From Candidatus Aenigmatarchaeota archaeon (GTDB taxonomy: Archaea > Aenigmatarchaeota > Aenigmatarchaeia > GW2011-AR5): a stretch of DNA of 5,861 nt. This document shows positions 4,568-5,861 of the stretch, piece after piece (the stretch's first letter is position 1; each line of letters begins with the position of its first letter). The translations under genes and the position numbers were made by a program. The notes beneath the pieces were generated by a model that was given only the letters and a program-made list of their open reading frames with translations, made no database searches and was not told the DNA's origin. The stretch is taken from the NCBI GenBank assembly GCA_016202875.1, contig JACQNX010000053.1:1-5861 (forward strand). The letters run 5' to 3'.

Positions 4568-4933
4568 TTATTTTCTCTGCATTTTCCTGAGTTCCGGATT
4601 CTGCCACAGTACACTGCCATCTGCACGTTTCTTTACTGCGGAAACTTCTGAACATCGGAATGTCAGAGATCCTTTTGGCACCTGCAAAACAACGCAATTG
4701 CTCTTGTTGATACCTAGATACCTCGCGTCAGATGAGAATCCTATTGAGAAGCCGCCGTTCTCATTTACATAAGTGTTGTGGATTAAATGAATTGGTATTG
4801 GATAAATGCCCATTGCTGTTCCGTAAAGCCCAGCTTCTTTTTCTCCTTTCTCATACATCAAACCCAGAATTCTGTAATCCTTCACACGTTTGTCCGGAGG
4901 GAGAAATTCTACAATCGGCGACCTGGCAGCCAT
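4568..4933 (-). CDS. Hypothetical protein, 121 aa, unrecognised
   Basis: I do not recognise a family. The protein is soluble and appears beta-rich: strands are likely at RILGLMYE (21-28), IYPIPIHLIHNTYV (43-56), GFSIGFSS (61-68), NCVVLQVP (79-86) and SLTFRCSEV (89-97). It ends in a charged tail (LRKMQRK). Cys at 80 and 94 fall in neighbouring strands and could pair. There is no signal peptide or membrane segment. Start 4933 has a TATA-like box 24-25 bases upstream and no ribosome binding site. It lies 53 bases after the 92-aa gene and 50 bases before the three-helix membrane protein gene on the same strand, but each has its own promoter-like box. Confidence 0.75.
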   Translation of the reverse strand: MAARSPIVEFLPPDKRVKDYRILGLMYEKGEKEAGLYGTAMGIYPIPIHLIHNTYVNENGGFSIGFSSDARYLGINKSNCVVLQVPKGSLTFRCSEVSAVKKRADGSVLWQNPELRKMQRK

Positions 4934-4952
4934 GAATAATAATTACTATACG

Positions 4953-4962
4953 AAATATTTAA
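4953..4962 (-). promoter_or_regulatory. TATA-like box for the 121-aa gene
   Basis: TTAAATATTT on the minus strand is centred 24-25 bases upstream of ATG 4933, with no ribosome binding site between, consistent with a leaderless mRNA. Confidence 0.55.
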
Positions 4963-4986
4963 GCATGCTGGTGTAAGATGTGGGCT

Positions 4987-5265
4987 TTAGTAATAATGCA
5001 CTTCTCCTTCAAAGTTCTTTTCTCTTAAAAAATCCTCAAATTCTTTGTTCTGCATTTCTTCCGGTACCAGACAAATATCAGAGATGTCAAATCTGCCGTT
5101 TCTGGTTTTGCGGTATTTTTCCCTCTCCACTGCTGCAACAAGAGTCCAATGACCTTTGCCTTCAGTCAGCTTCTGAATTACCAGAATCCTTTTCCAGTCA
5201 TAAGGGAGAATTTCTTCCCGCAGGTTGTCCCTCAGTTTAGAATGAATATAGATGCTGTGCGACAC
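4987..5265 (-). CDS. Hypothetical protein, 92 aa, GTG start, unrecognised
   Basis: I do not recognise a family. The small soluble protein is strongly charged. A helix-like start (SIYIHSKLRDNLREEIL, 4-20) leads to two hydrophobic strands (WKRILVIQKL, 24-33, and HWTLVAAVEREKYRK, 39-53). A short strand (FDISDICLVP, 59-68) and an acidic helix (EFEDFLREKNF, 75-85) follow. The length and strand order suggest a compact alpha/beta fold. The start is GTG at 5265; no ATG lies nearby in frame. It is supported by the TATA-like box about 24 bases upstream, which is shared with the divergent gene at 5317. The sequence holds no clue to function. Confidence 0.72.
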   Translation of the reverse strand: MSHSIYIHSKLRDNLREEILPYDWKRILVIQKLTEGKGHWTLVAAVEREKYRKTRNGRFDISDICLVPEEMQNKEFEDFLREKNFEGEVHYY

Positions 5266-5285
5266 TGATATTTTTGTTATGCGTC

Positions 5286-5293
5286 TTTAAATA
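5286..5293. promoter_or_regulatory. TATA-like box shared by the genes at 5265 (-) and 5317 (+)
   Basis: TTTAAATA contains the self-complementary TTTAAA. It is centred about 24 bases from GTG 5265 and about 27 bases from ATG 5317. No ribosome binding site is present on either side. A second AT-rich candidate, GAATATATAA (5301-5310), is too close to 5317 to serve that start in the usual geometry. Confidence 0.5.
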
Positions 5294-5316
5294 AGGTTTT
5301 GAATATATAAGAAATA

Positions 5317-5676
5317 ATGTCCGAGAACAGCACTAGGGTTGGTGATAGTAAGTGGTTGTATATGGTGTGCTTGGTACCCATATTATCAATGGCACTAGGT
5401 CTTTACAGTGTTGTTCAACTTGGCCGTAGTATTAATCAAACGAAACGAGAAAGTGAAGAAATAAGGCAAAAACTAGAACCCTCTGCATTATATTTTGATC
5501 ATAATATGCCTGCAAGAATGAACGCCTTTAATGTCGAACATATGAAATATGACACAGATGTTAATGGGAATGGTAAAATAGAGTCAACATTTATCGATGG
5601 CATAACAGGCATCAGATACGTCGTAGAAAGGGACCAGAAAAGTAGAGAATTGAGAATTTATCCTGTTAAAAAATAA
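5317..5676 (+). CDS. Single-pass membrane protein with an EF-hand-like loop
   Basis: The 119-residue protein has a polar N-terminus, one transmembrane helix (about 14-35) and a charged helical stretch (RSINQTKRESEEIRQKLE, 37-54) that may be a short coiled coil. A C-terminal domain of about 60 residues follows. The domain holds DTDVNGNGKIE (79-89), which resembles a calcium-binding EF-hand or dockerin loop (Asp81, Asn83, Asn85, Gly86, Ile88). The usual acidic residue at loop position 12 is Phe92 here, so calcium binding is doubtful. The rest (GIRYVVERDQKSRELRIYPVKK) looks like a beta-hairpin. By charge the domain may face either side of the membrane. I do not recognise a named family. Its last codons double as a T tract for the converging epimerase gene. 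Confidence 0.75.
   Translation: MSENSTRVGDSKWLYMVCLVPILSMALGLYSVVQLGRSINQTKRESEEIRQKLEPSALYFDHNMPARMNAFNVEHMKYDTDVNGNGKIESTFIDGITGIRYVVERDQKSRELRIYPVKK
5666..5675 (-). terminator. T tract for the epimerase gene inside the end of the converging gene
   Basis: On the minus strand a run of six T (5668-5673) lies about 20 bases after the epimerase stop. The same bases encode the two terminal lysines of the membrane protein on the other strand. The gap between the two stops is only 15 bases. Confidence 0.4.
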
Positions 5677-5691
5677 TGTTATTGCACACAG

Positions 5692-5861
5692 TCAGCACAC
5701 CATTTCCTCCATCACATAATTCTTGACAGCCGCTTCAAACTTCCACTCCTGCACATAGCCCAGCTTTTCTTTTGCCAGTGCGAGATCAGCCTGGGTATGG
5801 GTTTGGTAGAATTCGGAATAGGGATTGTCTATGTAATCTGGCTCTAAGCTGGTGCCGAGAG
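5692..5861 (-). CDS. C-terminus of an NAD-dependent nucleotide-sugar epimerase (partial)
   Basis: The last 55 residues of a gene that continues past the right edge; the stop is TGA at 5692-5694. The pattern EPDYIDNPYSEFYQTHTQADLALAKEKLGY, given here as key residues NPY, FYQ, HTQADL and LGY (about 12-34 of the fragment), is typical of the C-terminal substrate-binding region of extended short-chain dehydrogenase/reductase sugar epimerases. It is closest in my recollection to ADP-heptose 6-epimerase-like proteins. A short helix and the end VMEEMVC follow. Such enzymes interconvert activated sugars for surface glycans. The NAD-binding half is outside the window, so the exact substrate cannot be assigned. 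The fragment is translated from position 5859 in frame. Confidence 0.85.
   Translation of the reverse strand, partial: LGTSLEPDYIDNPYSEFYQTHTQADLALAKEKLGYVQEWKFEAAVKNYVMEEMVC

Noticed and set aside
4518..4697. N-terminal extension of the three-helix membrane protein up to 4697
   Set aside because: The extension lies within the 121-aa gene in another frame, and the TATA-like box at 4541-4548 is placed for the start at 4517.
1..5861. CRISPR arrays, insertion sequences, long direct or inverted repeats
   Set aside because: Reading through both strands showed no spaced repeats, transposase-like proteins or terminal inverted repeats. Only short repeats such as CGTAAA at 1047-1062 were seen.

Overview
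The window reads as archaeal chromosome, probably from an uncultured DPANN-type lineage (inference). The genes are small and tightly packed. Ten of the starts have an AT-rich TATA-like box centred 23-28 bases upstream with no ribosome binding site, which is the archaeal leaderless arrangement. Three other starts have a GAGGTG-type Shine-Dalgarno. AGA/AGG arginine codons are common, and all three stop codons are used in the standard way. No rRNA, tRNA, CRISPR array, transposase or long repeat was found, and no stretch over 300 bases lacks a gene.

Left part (1-1358): the tail of an upstream gene overlaps a 34-residue ORF (ATGA), which overlaps a zinc-ribbon/AbrB DNA-binding protein (TGATG). This looks like one translationally coupled operon. 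It converges with an unrecognised 152-residue gene on the minus strand. A 78-residue two-helix membrane protein follows on the plus strand and ends in a T-rich terminator.

Middle (1372-3432): a DUF192 lipoprotein (minus) and an ICMT/PEMT-like membrane methyltransferase (plus) diverge from a 47-base gap. That gap holds one TATA-like box placed about 25 bases from both starts. An unrecognised basic 110-residue protein follows the methyltransferase. It converges with a HIT-family hydrolase that carries an unusual acidic C-terminal tail.

Right part (3530-5265) is a minus-strand series of single genes, each with its own TATA-like box. In transcription order they are: a 92-residue unknown, a 121-residue unknown, a three-helix membrane protein, a 45-residue secreted peptide, and a 162-residue secreted beta-rich protein. 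The mature part of the 45-residue peptide nearly duplicates the first beta-strand of the secreted protein beside it, and the shared core differs only at synonymous positions. This is the most interesting observation here. A plus-strand membrane protein with an EF-hand-like loop diverges from the 92-residue gene, again across a single shared TATA-like box. The window ends in the C-terminus of a nucleotide-sugar epimerase (minus).

The window is not one pathway. Envelope functions recur (lipoprotein, membrane methyltransferase, secreted proteins, sugar epimerase), but nothing in the sequence shows that they act together.
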